Assembly: GCF_030812855.1 (NCBI RefSeq)
Contig: NZ_JAUSTK010000015.1
Coordinates: forward strand, 52,290 to 116,289
From: Paenibacillus wynnii
Lineage (GTDB): Bacteria; Bacillota; Bacilli; Paenibacillales; Paenibacillaceae
Length of the DNA: 64,000 bases
Reading direction: 5' to 3'
Part shown: positions 54,598 to 63,142 of the stretch, one piece after another
Layout: the number at the start of each line of letters is the position of its first letter
Position numbering within the stretch: position 1 is the stretch's first letter
The notes under the pieces: model-generated
The model's database searches: none
Told to the model about the DNA's origin: nothing
Seen by the model: the letters and a program-made list of their open reading frames with translations, nothing else
Program-made: the position numbers and the translations under genes

Positions 54598-57500
54598 TTA
54601 TGCCTTCTCAACATTGAAATACTGTGCCTCAGGATGAGCAAATACCATTGCGGATACAGAGGCTTCAGGCTCCATCATGAAACCTTCTGTCAAGTGAACA
54701 CCGATGTCCTCCGGCAGCAACAGCTTGAAGAGTGGTCCTTGATCCTCCAGATCGGGGCAAGCAGGATAACCAAACGATACTCGGATCCCCTGATAACGGG
54801 CACCATGTCTTTGCTTCATCGTCATATCTGCGTTATCGGGAAAACCCCAAATATCACGCATCATATGATGAACACGCTCAGCCAGACCTTCTGCAATCTC
54901 GAGCGCAACCGCCTGAAGTGCATGTGAGCGTAAATAATCACCTTTATCTTTAAGCTCTGTGGAGAGCTCTCTAACGCCATGTCCCGCAGTTACCACCAAG
55001 AAACCTACATAATCCATTATCCCGCTGTCTACAGGCTTCAGAAAATCAGCTAGACACAGATAAGGTTCAACTGCCTGACGGGGGAAGGTAAAGGTATGCA
55101 GTACCTTGTTCACATCCTGCGGATCATATACGAGAATATCATTCCCGCGGGATTGAGCAGGGAAAAATTGATAAATGGCATGCGGTGTAATCGTACCATC
55201 CATAATCGCCTGCTGCAGGATATCGTCCACTGTTTCTTTTAGTTCTACTGTCCGCGGATCGCGCGCAGCAAGCTGAGCCTCGACTGAACCCTTCAGACCT
55301 AAGTGATGGCCTAACAGCATTTGCATATTCACATAAGGAATTACATGACCTAACGGATAGTTGCGAATGACGTGACGGTCCAAATCCGGAGGAAGAAAGA
55401 CTGGAGCATCCGGTGAAATATGGGATCGGACTGCTCTTGTCAGCTTAGGTAGCTCCGGTGATGGAGCAACAGCAACTGCCGCTTCTGCTTCGGTGCGGAT
55501 TTCTTCCTGCATTTTAGCCCGTTCATTCGGATTCATCAACCGGTTGGCGATATCCAAACCATCCATCGCATCCTTGGCATAGAGCACCATCCCGTCATAT
55601 TCAGGACGGATACGAGTTTTGGTGAACTTGCGTGTCAACGCAGCTCCTCCGACTAGAATCGGTACATCGATTCCTGCCGTACGCAGATCTTGTGCGGTCA
55701 GAACCATCTGCTGAGCAGATTTGACGAGCAGCCCGGACAGTCCGATCGCATCCGCTTTTTCACGGCGGAACGCTTCAATAATGTTCTCTGGTGGTACTTT
55801 TATACCCAAATTTATAATTTGGTAACCATTATTGGACAGGATGATCTCCACCAAGTTTTTACCGATGTCATGCACATCCCCTTTAACGGTAGCGAGCATG
55901 ATTTTACCCTTAACAGAGGTCTCATCCTTTTTCATAAACTGCTCCAAATGATTTACCGAGGCTTTCATCACTTCGGCGCTTTGGAGAACCTCCGCAACAA
56001 TCAGTTCATTATTATTAAATAACCGGCCGACTTCTGACATTCCTGCCATAAGAGGTCCATTGATAATTTCAAGCGGACCACTTTTGGTTAATGCTTCGTT
56101 CAAATCGGGGATTAAGCCTTCCTTCGTTCCTTCCACCACATAAGAAGCCAATCGTTCTTCGAGCGAAAGATTGGAGATTTTCTCTTTCTTCTCTACTTTC
56201 TTTTCTCGGAAGGCAGCAACAAATGCGGAAAGCGTCGCATCATTTGTGTTGTAGATCAGTTCCATGGCAAGGTGCCGCTCTTCTTCGGGAATAGAAGCAT
56301 AACGCTCTACCTTCTCTGTGTTAACGATAGCATAATCTAGCCCGGCCTTTGTACACTCATATAAAAAGACGGAGTTCAGCACTTCACGTCCCGCTTCAGG
56401 AAGTCCAAAAGAGACATTACTGATTCCCAGGATCGTGTGAACCGCAGGAAGTGCTTCTTTTATCAAACGGATGCCGTCAATGGTTTCCTTGGCAGAGCCG
56501 ATATACTGTTCATCTCCGGTACCCACAGGAAACACTAATGTATCAAAAATAAGATCCTCCGGGTTCAGGCCGTACTTGTTCACGAGCAGATCATAGGAGC
56601 GTTTGGCAACCTCAAGTTTATCGGAAGCAAGGATAGCCTGTCCGGTCTCATCAATAGTTCCTACCACTATTGCAGCTCCATACTTATGAATCAGCGGCGT
56701 TACCTGCTCGAATTTCTCTTCACCATCTTCAAGATTAATGGAGTTAATAATCGCCTTGCCCTGGCAGTATTGAAGTGCCAAATCTATAACCTTAGGGTCC
56801 GTGGTATCAATCATCAAGGGAACTTTAACCTTCTTGCCAACCAGCTCCAGGAAAAGCTTGATATCCTCACTCTCATCCCGATCAGGATCCTGTACGCAGA
56901 CATCGATGACCTGAGCACCACTCTTGACCTGTGCACGGGCGATTTCTGAGGCTTCCTCATATTTACCTTCAACTATTAGACGCTTAAATTTCCGGGAGCC
57001 CAGTACATTCGTCCGCTCCCCAACCATGTATGGACGATTTTCATTCTCAATGTAAATGGGTTCAATTCCGGATAGTGCCGGAGGATGATTTCCTTCTAAT
57101 GGACGCGGTGGATACTGTGCCAATTCAGCAGCCATCGCACGAATGTGCTCAGGTGTGGTACCGCAGCAGCCCCCTGCGATATTCAACCAGCCCTTTTCGG
57201 CAAAAGCACCGATCTTGCGGGCTAATGAATCCGGTGATTCGTGATAGTTGCCGTTCTCATCAGGCAGTCCGGCATTTGGATAGCAGCTTACAGCCGCCGA
57301 GGAAATCGCTGACAATGATCGAATATGATCCCGCATAAATTCCGGCCCAGTCGCACAGTTCAAACCAATCGAGACCGGGTTCAGATGCTCTAACGAAATA
57401 TAGAAGGCTTCGATATTCTGTCCGGCGAGTGTTGTTCCCATGGGCTCAATTGTACCTGAGATCATTACCGGAAGAGTAATCCCTGTCTTCTCAAAAGCAT

Positions 57501-58035
57501 TTCGTATCCCAATACTTCCAGCTTTAACATTCAGAGTGTCCTGGGATGTCTCAAGCAGCAGTGCATCCACATGTCCTTCAATTAGAGCAATAGCCTGCTC
57601 TTCATAACTCTCAACAAGCCCCTTGAACGTTACACCCCCGGTGACTGATAAAGTCTTTGTCGTCGGGCCCATTGCACCTACAACATAACGTGGATGATCA
57701 GGCGTATCATATTTGTCTGCCGCTTTACGGGCAAGCTCAGCGGCTACCAGATTAATTTCGCGCGCTTTTTCAGGTATATCATATTCCGCCAGTACAACCG
57801 AGGTTGCACCAAATGTATTGGTCTCAATCAGATCAGCACCTGCTTCGAGATACTGCTCGTGTATGGTCTGAATAACCTCTGGTCGAGTTAGAACCAACAT
57901 TTCATTACATCCGTCGAGTTCCTCTCCGCCAAAATCTGCATCCGTAAGTGGGACCTGTTGGATCATAGTACCCATCGCGCCATCAAGAATTAATATTCGT
58001 TTTTGTAAGCTTTCAGCAAGTGTGATTTTAGCCAA
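54598..58035 (-). CDS. metH: Cobalamin-dependent methionine synthase
   Basis: Transfers the methyl of 5-methyltetrahydrofolate to homocysteine through methylcobalamin. About 1145 residues with all modules: homocysteine domain (ILDGAMGTMIQQ; zinc cysteines in GLNCATGPE and GGCCGTTPEH), pterin-binding domain (about 330-600; ERTNVLGSRKFKRLI), helical cap and B12 domain with VKGDVHDIGKNLVE (about 735-750), and the activation domain (SFGYPACPDLEDQ). I take the TTG at 58035, which follows GGGGGGA by seven bases; a longer frame to 58116 has no good site. I see no SAM or cobalamin riboswitch ahead of it. Confidence 0.95.
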   Translation of the reverse strand: MAKITLAESLQKRILILDGAMGTMIQQVPLTDADFGGEELDGCNEMLVLTRPEVIQTIHEQYLEAGADLIETNTFGATSVVLAEYDIPEKAREINLVAAELARKAADKYDTPDHPRYVVGAMGPTTKTLSVTGGVTFKGLVESYEEQAIALIEGHVDALLLETSQDTLNVKAGSIGIRNAFEKTGITLPVMISGTIEPMGTTLAGQNIEAFYISLEHLNPVSIGLNCATGPEFMRDHIRSLSAISSAAVSCYPNAGLPDENGNYHESPDSLARKIGAFAEKGWLNIAGGCCGTTPEHIRAMAAELAQYPPRPLEGNHPPALSGIEPIYIENENRPYMVGERTNVLGSRKFKRLIVEGKYEEASEIARAQVKSGAQVIDVCVQDPDRDESEDIKLFLELVGKKVKVPLMIDTTDPKVIDLALQYCQGKAIINSINLEDGEEKFEQVTPLIHKYGAAIVVGTIDETGQAILASDKLEVAKRSYDLLVNKYGLNPEDLIFDTLVFPVGTGDEQYIGSAKETIDGIRLIKEALPAVHTILGISNVSFGLPEAGREVLNSVFLYECTKAGLDYAIVNTEKVERYASIPEEERHLAMELIYNTNDATLSAFVAAFREKKVEKKEKISNLSLEERLASYVVEGTKEGLIPDLNEALTKSGPLEIINGPLMAGMSEVGRLFNNNELIVAEVLQSAEVMKASVNHLEQFMKKDETSVKGKIMLATVKGDVHDIGKNLVEIILSNNGYQIINLGIKVPPENIIEAFRREKADAIGLSGLLVKSAQQMVLTAQDLRTAGIDVPILVGGAALTRKFTKTRIRPEYDGMVLYAKDAMDGLDIANRLMNPNERAKMQEEIRTEAEAAVAVAPSPELPKLTRAVRSHISPDAPVFLPPDLDRHVIRNYPLGHVIPYVNMQMLLGHHLGLKGSVEAQLAARDPRTVELKETVDDILQQAIMDGTITPHAIYQFFPAQSRGNDILVYDPQDVNKVLHTFTFPRQAVEPYLCLADFLKPVDSGIMDYVGFLVVTAGHGVRELSTELKDKGDYLRSHALQAVALEIAEGLAERVHHMMRDIWGFPDNADMTMKQRHGARYQGIRVSFGYPACPDLEDQGPLFKLLLPEDIGVHLTEGFMMEPEASVSAMVFAHPEAQYFNVEKA

Positions 58036-58219
58036 TTTAGAATCCCCCCAGTAAAACATTAGAGTAAGTTTAGCAGAATATAGGGAATTCGAAAAGCCTT
58101 CCTTTCCACTCTGCATTATAAGTATTCATTTATAGTAAGGTTTTTTATATCTATAAGTCTTATTATACACACAAACATTCTTTCATTACGCCCCACTTGT
58201 CGAATGATGTTCACAATTT

Positions 58220-58235
58220 TGTGACATATATCACA
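58220..58235. promoter_or_regulatory. Crp/Fnr-type palindrome upstream of metH
   Basis: TGTGACATATATCACA fits the Gram-positive Fnr/ArcR/Crp consensus TGTGA-N6-TCACA exactly. A second palindrome, TCACAA with TTGTGA, overlaps it at 58211-58224. It lies about 190 bases upstream of the metH start. Confidence 0.5.
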
Positions 58236-58255
58236 TTTTAGTCCAAAATCCAAGA

Positions 58256-58336
58256 AGAAACGGCTTTGCCGTCCCGAACTGGAGCCCATGCTTCCGAAGC
58301 AGCGATACTCCGTATCGCTTTCAGGTATCCGTTTCT
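58256..58336 (-). other. Potential structured RNA element upstream of metH
   Basis: An 81-base element with nested pairing. The outer helix is AGAAACGG/CCGTTTCT. Inside it CCTGAA/TTCGGG encloses GCGATAC-GTATCGC, TGCTTC-GAAGCA and a short TGG-CCA hairpin. On the minus strand the second helix is complete with one G-U pair, while on the plus strand the same position is a C-A mismatch, which favours RNA reading toward metH. No known riboswitch class is recognised. The rest of the 58036-58390 gap shows no gene. Confidence 0.45.
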
Positions 58337-58390
58337 CGTAGAAATATAAGCAAAGTATACTGAAAACTTGTACTTCCTTATATTTAAAAA

Positions 58391-58432
58391 AAATGCCCCA
58401 ACAACCATCTTCATGGTTGATAGGACACCTCT
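58391..58432 (-). terminator. Terminator of the HAD hydrolase gene
   Basis: CAACCAT pairs with ATGGTTG around GAAG and is followed, after TTGGGGCA, by eight T on the minus strand. It lies directly after the stop of the gene at 58446. Confidence 0.7.
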
Positions 58433-58445
58433 ATCTTTTTAGAAC

Positions 58446-59231
58446 TTATAAGGACTCTACTAATGGAATAAGATCTGCCAGATGCTCTATTTCAAAATGT
58501 GGCTGTATCTCGGGATTTGGTTCTTTGCCGGTACGGTTAATCCAAACCGTGGTAAGGCCGGCAGCGAGTCCACCGCGGATATCTGTCGTTAATTTGTCTC
58601 CAACCATTACCCCCTGTTCCGGAGTAATTTCCAGCAGATTAAGAGCATGTAAAAATATATCCTTATCCGGCTTCCCTTTGCCAAAACTTCCCGAAATGAC
58701 TACATGATCAAAATAGGGTATTAAATCTGGTACTCCATCAAGTTTTTCTTGTTGAAGAGCCGGACAGCCATTCGTCAGAAGCAGCAGCTTTACTTTTCCA
58801 CGAAGTTGATCAAGAATCTGGAAGGTCTCTTCATAAATATAAGGTCTGCTTCTTCGTTCGGCTGCAAACGTCTCAGACAGTGACTGAGCCAGATCCTCAT
58901 CATTGATGCCAAGAGCAGCGAGTCCCCGGCGCCATGATTCCTTGCGGTACAGTGGGGCCAGCTTTTCCATTTGACGAAATTCATTTTGCTCTCCTGCGGT
59001 AAAATTACCCCAAAGTGCTTCGAAAGGATTAATCCCGATCATCTGAGTAAAAGGGAAGGTCTCGTAGGATTCGTATAGACCTCTTGCTTCCCTGCGCACC
59101 GCTTCCTCCAGTTCCTGAGGGTTAACGGATTCTCCAGCTGCTTTACAAGTAAATTCAAATGCTTCCTCAATGCTGCGTTCATCCCAGAGCAGCGTGTCGT
59201 CTAGATCAAACAGTACGGCGGTAATCGGCAT
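58446..59231 (-). CDS. HAD-family hydrolase (YjjG/YfnB-like)
   Basis: A phosphatase of 261 residues with a helical C1 cap. The nucleophile is in LFDLDDTLLWDE, motif II in LLLTNGCPALQQ, the lysine in GSFGKGKPDKDIF and the acidic motif in VMVGDKLTTDIRGG. The pattern is close to nucleotidases such as YjjG/YfnB that clear non-canonical pyrimidine nucleotides, but other phosphomonoesterases fit too. It is separated from metH by a terminator, so it is transcribed independently. Confidence 0.9.
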   Translation of the reverse strand: MPITAVLFDLDDTLLWDERSIEEAFEFTCKAAGESVNPQELEEAVRREARGLYESYETFPFTQMIGINPFEALWGNFTAGEQNEFRQMEKLAPLYRKESWRRGLAALGINDEDLAQSLSETFAAERRSRPYIYEETFQILDQLRGKVKLLLLTNGCPALQQEKLDGVPDLIPYFDHVVISGSFGKGKPDKDIFLHALNLLEITPEQGVMVGDKLTTDIRGGLAAGLTTVWINRTGKEPNPEIQPHFEIEHLADLIPLVESL

Positions 59232-59271
59232 TAGATTTCTCCCTCTTCCTCAATAATCGTGATGAGCAATT

Positions 59272-59793
59272 CTACTCGTGTTCCACTACAATGCTATTGG
59301 CTTTGGCAAACTGTTCCAAACGTTCTCCCATAACTGCAGTATCATAACGGTTAATTAATCTTGAGAAAATCCATTTCATCCGCTTGCCTTTATGCTTAAT
59401 AACTACAGAACCGCGGGAAAGAATGATTTTTTCAATATCTGCCGCCCCCAAAAAGCGTTCACGGTTAAACTTGAAGGTCGAGAGTCTTGCTCGTTCCACC
59501 TTGAGGTAAGGACGACGGAAAAAAAGAAGTGCTGCCAAAGCAAAATAAAGAACGATTCCGAGCCAATTCATCAGAGAACCGTTGCCCTTTACTTCATCTA
59601 AGGTTCCTACCATCCAGTACATAATTCCCAGTCCTATCAGGACTACAGGCAGAACAATATTACGTCCTCTATACACATCTCCGCTTTTTGTAGAAACAGT
59701 GGAAGCATGAATGGAATCCTTGCCCGCTTTCTTTCTTTGCTGATTAACTTTTTGCGAGTTGCGTTGAACCATTCTTTCCCAAGAACGGGCCAT
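59272..59793 (-). CDS. Small membrane protein of unknown function
   Basis: About 173 residues. A basic N-terminus (MARSWERMVQRNSQKVNQQR) is followed by two membrane segments (about 49-68, IVLPVVLIGLGIMYWMVG; about 80-95, WLGIVLYFALAALLFF) and a cytoplasmic, basic, probably beta-rich tail with ILSRGSVVIKHKGKRMKW. ATG 59793 follows GGGGGA; a longer frame would overlap ynzC. I recognise the layout as a PH-like or YneT-like hypothetical protein of Bacillales but cannot name it. Confidence 0.82.
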   Translation of the reverse strand: MARSWERMVQRNSQKVNQQRKKAGKDSIHASTVSTKSGDVYRGRNIVLPVVLIGLGIMYWMVGTLDEVKGNGSLMNWLGIVLYFALAALLFFRRPYLKVERARLSTFKFNRERFLGAADIEKIILSRGSVVIKHKGKRMKWIFSRLINRYDTAVMGERLEQFAKANSIVVEHE

Positions 59794-59842
59794 GTGATTT
59801 CCCCCTAGTCGTTCTGTAATATCTATGAAAAGGAAACAGGTA

Positions 59843-60052
59843 TTAATGGAGCAGCCCCTTGTTGCCTTCATCATGCTTATCATTATCAACGATCTCAATA
59901 GTGTTCAACTGAGCCCGGAAATTATTCCGTATGTTGTTTAGATAGATTTCACGAAGCTTTGCTCGTTCTGTAAGTTCTTCTTCATTCAGGCCAACGGTCT
60001 TCTGTTTGCGTGCTAATTCGTTAATCCGCGCGACCAGTTTATCGATATCCAC
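59843..60052 (-). CDS. ynzC: DUF896 (YnzC) family protein
   Basis: A 69-residue helical protein, MDIDKLVARINELARKQK… with LNEEELTERAKLREIYL, the standard DUF896 helix-turn-helix hairpin. The GTG start lies seven bases after GGGAGGG. In B. subtilis this gene belongs to the SOS-controlled yneA-yneB-ynzC operon; here the resolvase-like yneB is absent and a terminator-like hairpin lies after yneA. Function unknown. Confidence 0.92.
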   Translation of the reverse strand: MDIDKLVARINELARKQKTVGLNEEELTERAKLREIYLNNIRNNFRAQLNTIEIVDNDKHDEGNKGLLH

Positions 60053-60098
60053 TGCTGTTCCCTCCCTTATAAATTCATACTAACTTTGCCATGAGAAA

Positions 60099-60133
60099 AA
60101 GAGCTTGTCAAGGTCTGCCCCCTGCAAGCTCTT
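60099..60133 (-). terminator. Terminator after yneA
   Basis: AAGAGCTTG pairs with CAAGCTCTT on the minus strand and is followed by TTTCTC. It lies between yneA and ynzC and may only partly stop readthrough. Confidence 0.75.
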
Positions 60134-60161
60134 CGGTAAGTAATTCACACTTCATTAAATC

Positions 60162-60554
60162 TTAATAAATAGGAAGGGATAAGATATCTCCTGCCTGGAT
60201 ACTACTGTTCTCTAATCCACTGTATTGTTTAATTCCTTCTATATATACGACGGTTCTCATGTCAGACGGCTTATTCTTCATTGCAATACTCCAAAGCGTA
60301 TCACCACGTACAACGACAACTCTTTTCTCCTGATGTTTAACTTGAGAAATAGAACTGGCGAAGACATTACCTACTACTGTAAAACCGGAAACTACGAGCA
60401 TAAGAATCATCAGGAGCTTAATCAGATTTGCCTGCCGGAACCGTTTGCTAGTAAATAAGGACGATATCATACGAACAGGTGAATAACGATTTTCTATAGG
60501 GTCAACCTTCGGTGTCTTTTCATAAATGCTGCGGTATGTACTGTACTTTAACAT
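60162..60554 (-). CDS. yneA: SOS cell-division suppressor YneA-like, LysM protein
   Basis: About 130 residues: a basic N-terminus, one membrane segment (about 45-65; LIKLLMILMLVVSGFTVVGN) and an extracellular LysM domain (VVVRGDTLWSIAMKN … SIQAGDILSLPIY). In B. subtilis YneA delays cell division during DNA damage. ATG 60554 is set by GGAGG nine bases upstream. It is divergent from lexA, with LexA boxes between them. Confidence 0.9.
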   Translation of the reverse strand: MLKYSTYRSIYEKTPKVDPIENRYSPVRMISSLFTSKRFRQANLIKLLMILMLVVSGFTVVGNVFASSISQVKHQEKRVVVVRGDTLWSIAMKNKPSDMRTVVYIEGIKQYSGLENSSIQAGDILSLPIY

Positions 60555-60594
60555 GTTCATCAGCCTCCAAACACTTGTTCTTACTTCCAAAAAT

Positions 60595-60623
60595 AATATA
60601 ACACGAACATGTGTTTGAATCAA
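60595..60623 (-). promoter_or_regulatory. yneA promoter
   Basis: On the minus strand TTGATT and TATATT are 17 bases apart. The whole spacer is occupied by the LexA box at 60604-60617, so repressor binding would exclude polymerase. Confidence 0.75.
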
Positions 60624-60691
60624 TACTATTTTCGAACAATTGTTCCCTTTTTATAAGTTTTAGAACTTATGTTTGTACGAACGGCAGTTCT
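60604..60691. promoter_or_regulatory. Cluster of LexA (SOS) boxes between yneA and lexA
   Basis: Boxes of the Gram-positive CGAAC-N4-GTTC type lie at 60604-60617 (CGAACATGTGTTTG), 60633-60646 (CGAACAATTGTTCC, perfect) and 60678-60691 (CGAACGGCAGTTCT), with a weaker one at 60662-60675 (AGAACTTATGTTTG). Confidence 0.92.
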
Positions 60692-60701
60692 ATGTTATAA
60701 T
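60673..60701 (+). promoter_or_regulatory. lexA promoter
   Basis: TTGTAC and TATAAT are 17 bases apart, and the LexA box at 60678-60691 lies in the spacer, so lexA represses itself. Confidence 0.8.
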
Positions 60702-60734
60702 TTTCCCAAACATTACTATATGGGGTTGATTCCG

Positions 60735-61361
60735 ATGTCCAAGATTTCAAGTCGTCAATTGGCGATTCTGGAATTTATACGTAGCGAAGTCCGCAGCAAG
60801 GGTTACCCACCTTCCGTTCGTGAAATAGGTGAAGCTGTAGGACTTGCATCCAGTTCCACGGTTCATGGTCATCTAGACCGCCTTGAGAAGAAGGGACTTA
60901 TCCGCCGTGACCCCACGAAGCCACGCGCGATTGAACTTCTGGGTCAAGAAGATTCTGATAACGTTCATCAATTTGCACAGACGATCACCCGTGTTCCGGT
61001 TGTAGGTAAGGTAACTGCAGGTCTACCGATCACAGCAACAGAGAATATTGAGGATTACTTTCCGCTTCCCTCACACTATGTAGGGGATAACAAAGTATTT
61101 ATGCTGTCCGTTCTCGGAGATAGTATGGTCGAAGCAGGCATTATGAATGGGGACTATGTTATCGTTCGGCAGCAGCAAACGGCTGACAACGGAGATATCG
61201 TAGTTGCCATGACAGATGAAGATGAAGCAACCGTTAAGACATTCTATAAAGAACGCGATCATATTCGCCTGCAGCCTGAGAACCCGGCCTATGAACCCTT
61301 ACGCCTTAACCGCGTAACGATTTTGGGCAGAGTTATCGGATTGTTCCGAGATATTCATTAA
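60735..61361 (+). CDS. lexA: LexA repressor
   Basis: SOS repressor of about 208 residues. The N-terminal winged helix has [20 protein letters not shown] and [17 protein letters not shown]. The self-cleavage site is the Ala-Gly of VGKVTAGLP, the catalytic serine is in GDSMVEAGI and the lysine in [14 protein letters not shown] 60735 follows GGGGTTG; upstream frame extension would run into the promoter. Confidence 0.97.
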   Translation: MSKISSRQLAILEFIRSEVRSKGYPPSVREIGEAVGLASSSTVHGHLDRLEKKGLIRRDPTKPRAIELLGQEDSDNVHQFAQTITRVPVVGKVTAGLPITATENIEDYFPLPSHYVGDNKVFMLSVLGDSMVEAGIMNGDYVIVRQQQTADNGDIVVAMTDEDEATVKTFYKERDHIRLQPENPAYEPLRLNRVTILGRVIGLFRDIH

Positions 61362-61390
61362 ATCCCTTATTTATTAATTCAGACTACCCA

Positions 61391-61433
61391 AAAAAGGCTG
61401 ATTCGCATCGTTTTGCGAAGTCAGCCTTTTTTA
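61391..61433 (+). terminator. Terminator of lexA
   Basis: AAAAAAGGCTGA pairs with TCAGCCTTTTTT, with an inner TTCGC/GCGAA pair, and is bidirectional in form. Confidence 0.9.
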
Positions 61434-61521
61434 TGTACAACCATATTACATTGTTCGCTGCGGTATTCATCGCTGAACATCCTAGGCTGTTGGAACATAT
61501 CCTACTTCTAAAGGAGTGCTG

Positions 61522-61866
61522 ATGATTATGCCTACTATCCGTATCATCGTCGATTTATCTCAACGTATGCTGTACCTTTTAGAAGATAATATAGTCGTTC
61601 GAGGATTCCCTGTCGGAATTGGAACTATACTGAATCGATCTCCCGAAGGTGAATACACAATTATCAACAAACAAGCTAATCCCGGCGGACCTTTCGGTGC
61701 TTTCTGGATGGGGCTATCCAAACCGCACTACGGCATTCACGGGACTAATAACCCCTCTTCTATCGGCAAAAGGGTGTCTCAAGGTTGTATTCGTATGTAT
61801 AATGTGGACGTGCTCGAACTGGCAAGCAAGGTAAATGTAGGTACAAGAGTTACGATAAGGAACTGA
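61522..61866 (+). CDS. L,D-transpeptidase (YkuD domain)
   Basis: A small peptidoglycan crosslinking enzyme of about 114 residues made almost only of the YkuD domain. The catalytic motif is [20 protein letters not shown], with the active-site His and Cys. There is no signal peptide and no LysM domain, unusual for an extracellular enzyme; similar minimal forms occur in Paenibacillus and Bacillus. The start is 61522 or the ATG six bases later; AAGGAG lies at 61511. Confidence 0.92.
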   Translation: MIMPTIRIIVDLSQRMLYLLEDNIVVRGFPVGIGTILNRSPEGEYTIINKQANPGGPFGAFWMGLSKPHYGIHGTNNPSSIGKRVSQGCIRMYNVDVLELASKVNVGTRVTIRN

Positions 61867-61970
61867 CGAAATTAGACTTAAAAGTCATTAAATTAAATTT
61901 GAGTAACTCTGCCGTTACCATCAATCTGATTCTCCATAAGTTAATAAGGAAAAGGAGGCGGATTAAATTT

Positions 61971-62210
61971 ATGGAAGCCTATTACAATTGCTTACACTGT
62001 AAGAACAAAAAAGTCCGTATTTTAACTGTGGATGGCCATCATCATGTAGGAGTAATTATGGATGTAGACAGGTATAATGTTTATCTAAAACCGGAGCAAG
62101 GCAGAAATGTTCAGACCTCGGCCTTTTATCCCTATCCCTATGGCAATCCTTATAGTAACCAAATTCTAACGCTAAGCCTGTTCACTTTGTTAGCCATTGC
62201 TTTAATCTAG
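61971..62210 (+). CDS. Small protein with SH3/LSm-like core and hydrophobic tail
   Basis: 79 residues from an ATG 11 bases after AAGGAGG. The N-terminus has a CLHC pair, followed by VRILTVDGHHHVGVIMDVDR and NVYLKP, which read like a small SH3/LSm-type barrel; an aromatic, proline-rich stretch (FYPYPYGNPY) and a hydrophobic C-terminus (ILTLSLFTLLAIALI) follow. Similar short proteins are known in Bacillales as hypothetical, sometimes spore-associated; I cannot name it. Confidence 0.75.
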   Translation: MEAYYNCLHCKNKKVRILTVDGHHHVGVIMDVDRYNVYLKPEQGRNVQTSAFYPYPYGNPYSNQILTLSLFTLLAIALI

Positions 62211-62220
62211 TGCCTTCTGA

Positions 62221-62250
62221 GACTCTCCTTATCTTGAGGGGAGTTTTTTT
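62221..62250 (+). terminator. Terminator after the 79-residue protein gene
   Basis: ACTCTCC and GGGGAGT form a short stem followed by a T run on the plus strand. Confidence 0.65.
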
Positions 62251-62349
62251 CTATTTATAGTGTATCTTTCAAGAAAGCGTTACATATCTTTTAATAGTGA
62301 GCTTATGATCAGAGTTTCCTTTTGAAAATAGTATTTAGGAGGGTATTAT

Positions 62350-62973
62350 ATGCTCATATTTCTAGTGTACCTATTTACTTTCATCGGAGCTTCTTTGTTA
62401 ATGATTGCCGCTATGATTAAGCTTACCTTAATGTTTCCGCTAACTGACCACCATAAGTTAATTGCTGCAGTCTCATCTTTTAGAATGAAATTTCCTAGAC
62501 AACTTATTGCTTCCAACAAATCTTGTATCGTTGCATATAATGAGAATTCCAGAAAAGTGGCCATTGGAACCATTCTTTCCAGCTCGCAAAAAAAGGCCAT
62601 AGCAAACCTCTATTCTTTCGATCAGATTGTTGGCTGTGAAATTATTGAAAACGCTTTAACTCTTACTAAGGTGTCTAAAACAAGTCTAATCAACCGTAGA
62701 GCTATAGATCGTGCAGAGGTTAAACCAGCAACAATTCATACCGGAGATATAACTGAGCTAACACTTATTATTTACATCCAAGCCTTAACCGTACAGCCAC
62801 TTCAAATCTCTCTCCTACCACAACAGTTACCCCTCAAACCATCGGACTCCCGTTATACCCAAATCTATTCGGAAGCACTTCTTCTGTATCAAACGTTAAA
62901 ATCGATCGTTTCATTTACTGAATTTAGTGACGACTCTGAGTCTAAGATTAAATTGAAAAGATTTATATACTGA
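62350..62973 (+). CDS. Membrane-anchored protein of unknown function
   Basis: 207 residues from an ATG six bases after AGGAGGG. One N-terminal membrane segment (about 2-27; LIFLVYLFTFIGASLLMIAA) is followed by a soluble domain with no recognisable motif. The order of beta-like stretches (SCIVAYNENSRKVAIG, YSFDQIVGCEII, ITELTLIIYIQA) suggests a PH-like or short-membrane-bound module. No neighbour hints at a role. Confidence 0.75.
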   Translation: MLIFLVYLFTFIGASLLMIAAMIKLTLMFPLTDHHKLIAAVSSFRMKFPRQLIASNKSCIVAYNENSRKVAIGTILSSSQKKAIANLYSFDQIVGCEIIENALTLTKVSKTSLINRRAIDRAEVKPATIHTGDITELTLIIYIQALTVQPLQISLLPQQLPLKPSDSRYTQIYSEALLLYQTLKSIVSFTEFSDDSESKIKLKRFIY

Positions 62974-63005
62974 TTTATTAAATAAATACAGCCGTTAATA
63001 AAAAC

Positions 63006-63033
63006 AGAAGGCAGGAAAAATTCCTGACCTTCT
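63006..63033 (+). terminator. Terminator after the unknown membrane protein gene
   Basis: AGAAGGCAGGAA pairs with TTCCTGACCTTCT around AAA, with one offset, followed by ATTTTCG. Confidence 0.75.
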
Positions 63034-63142
63034 ATTTTCGTATACTGGAAATCTAAAAACATGCTCTGGAATATTCGCTCTCATATCTTCGTGGTCCATA
63101 AAAACAAGCGGATGATCATCATTTATTTCCTTCCTCCATTAA

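Noticed and set aside
58036..58390. SAM, cobalamin or tetrahydrofolate riboswitch ahead of metH
   Set aside because: None of the conserved core sequences I know for these classes was found on either strand. The structured element present does not match them.
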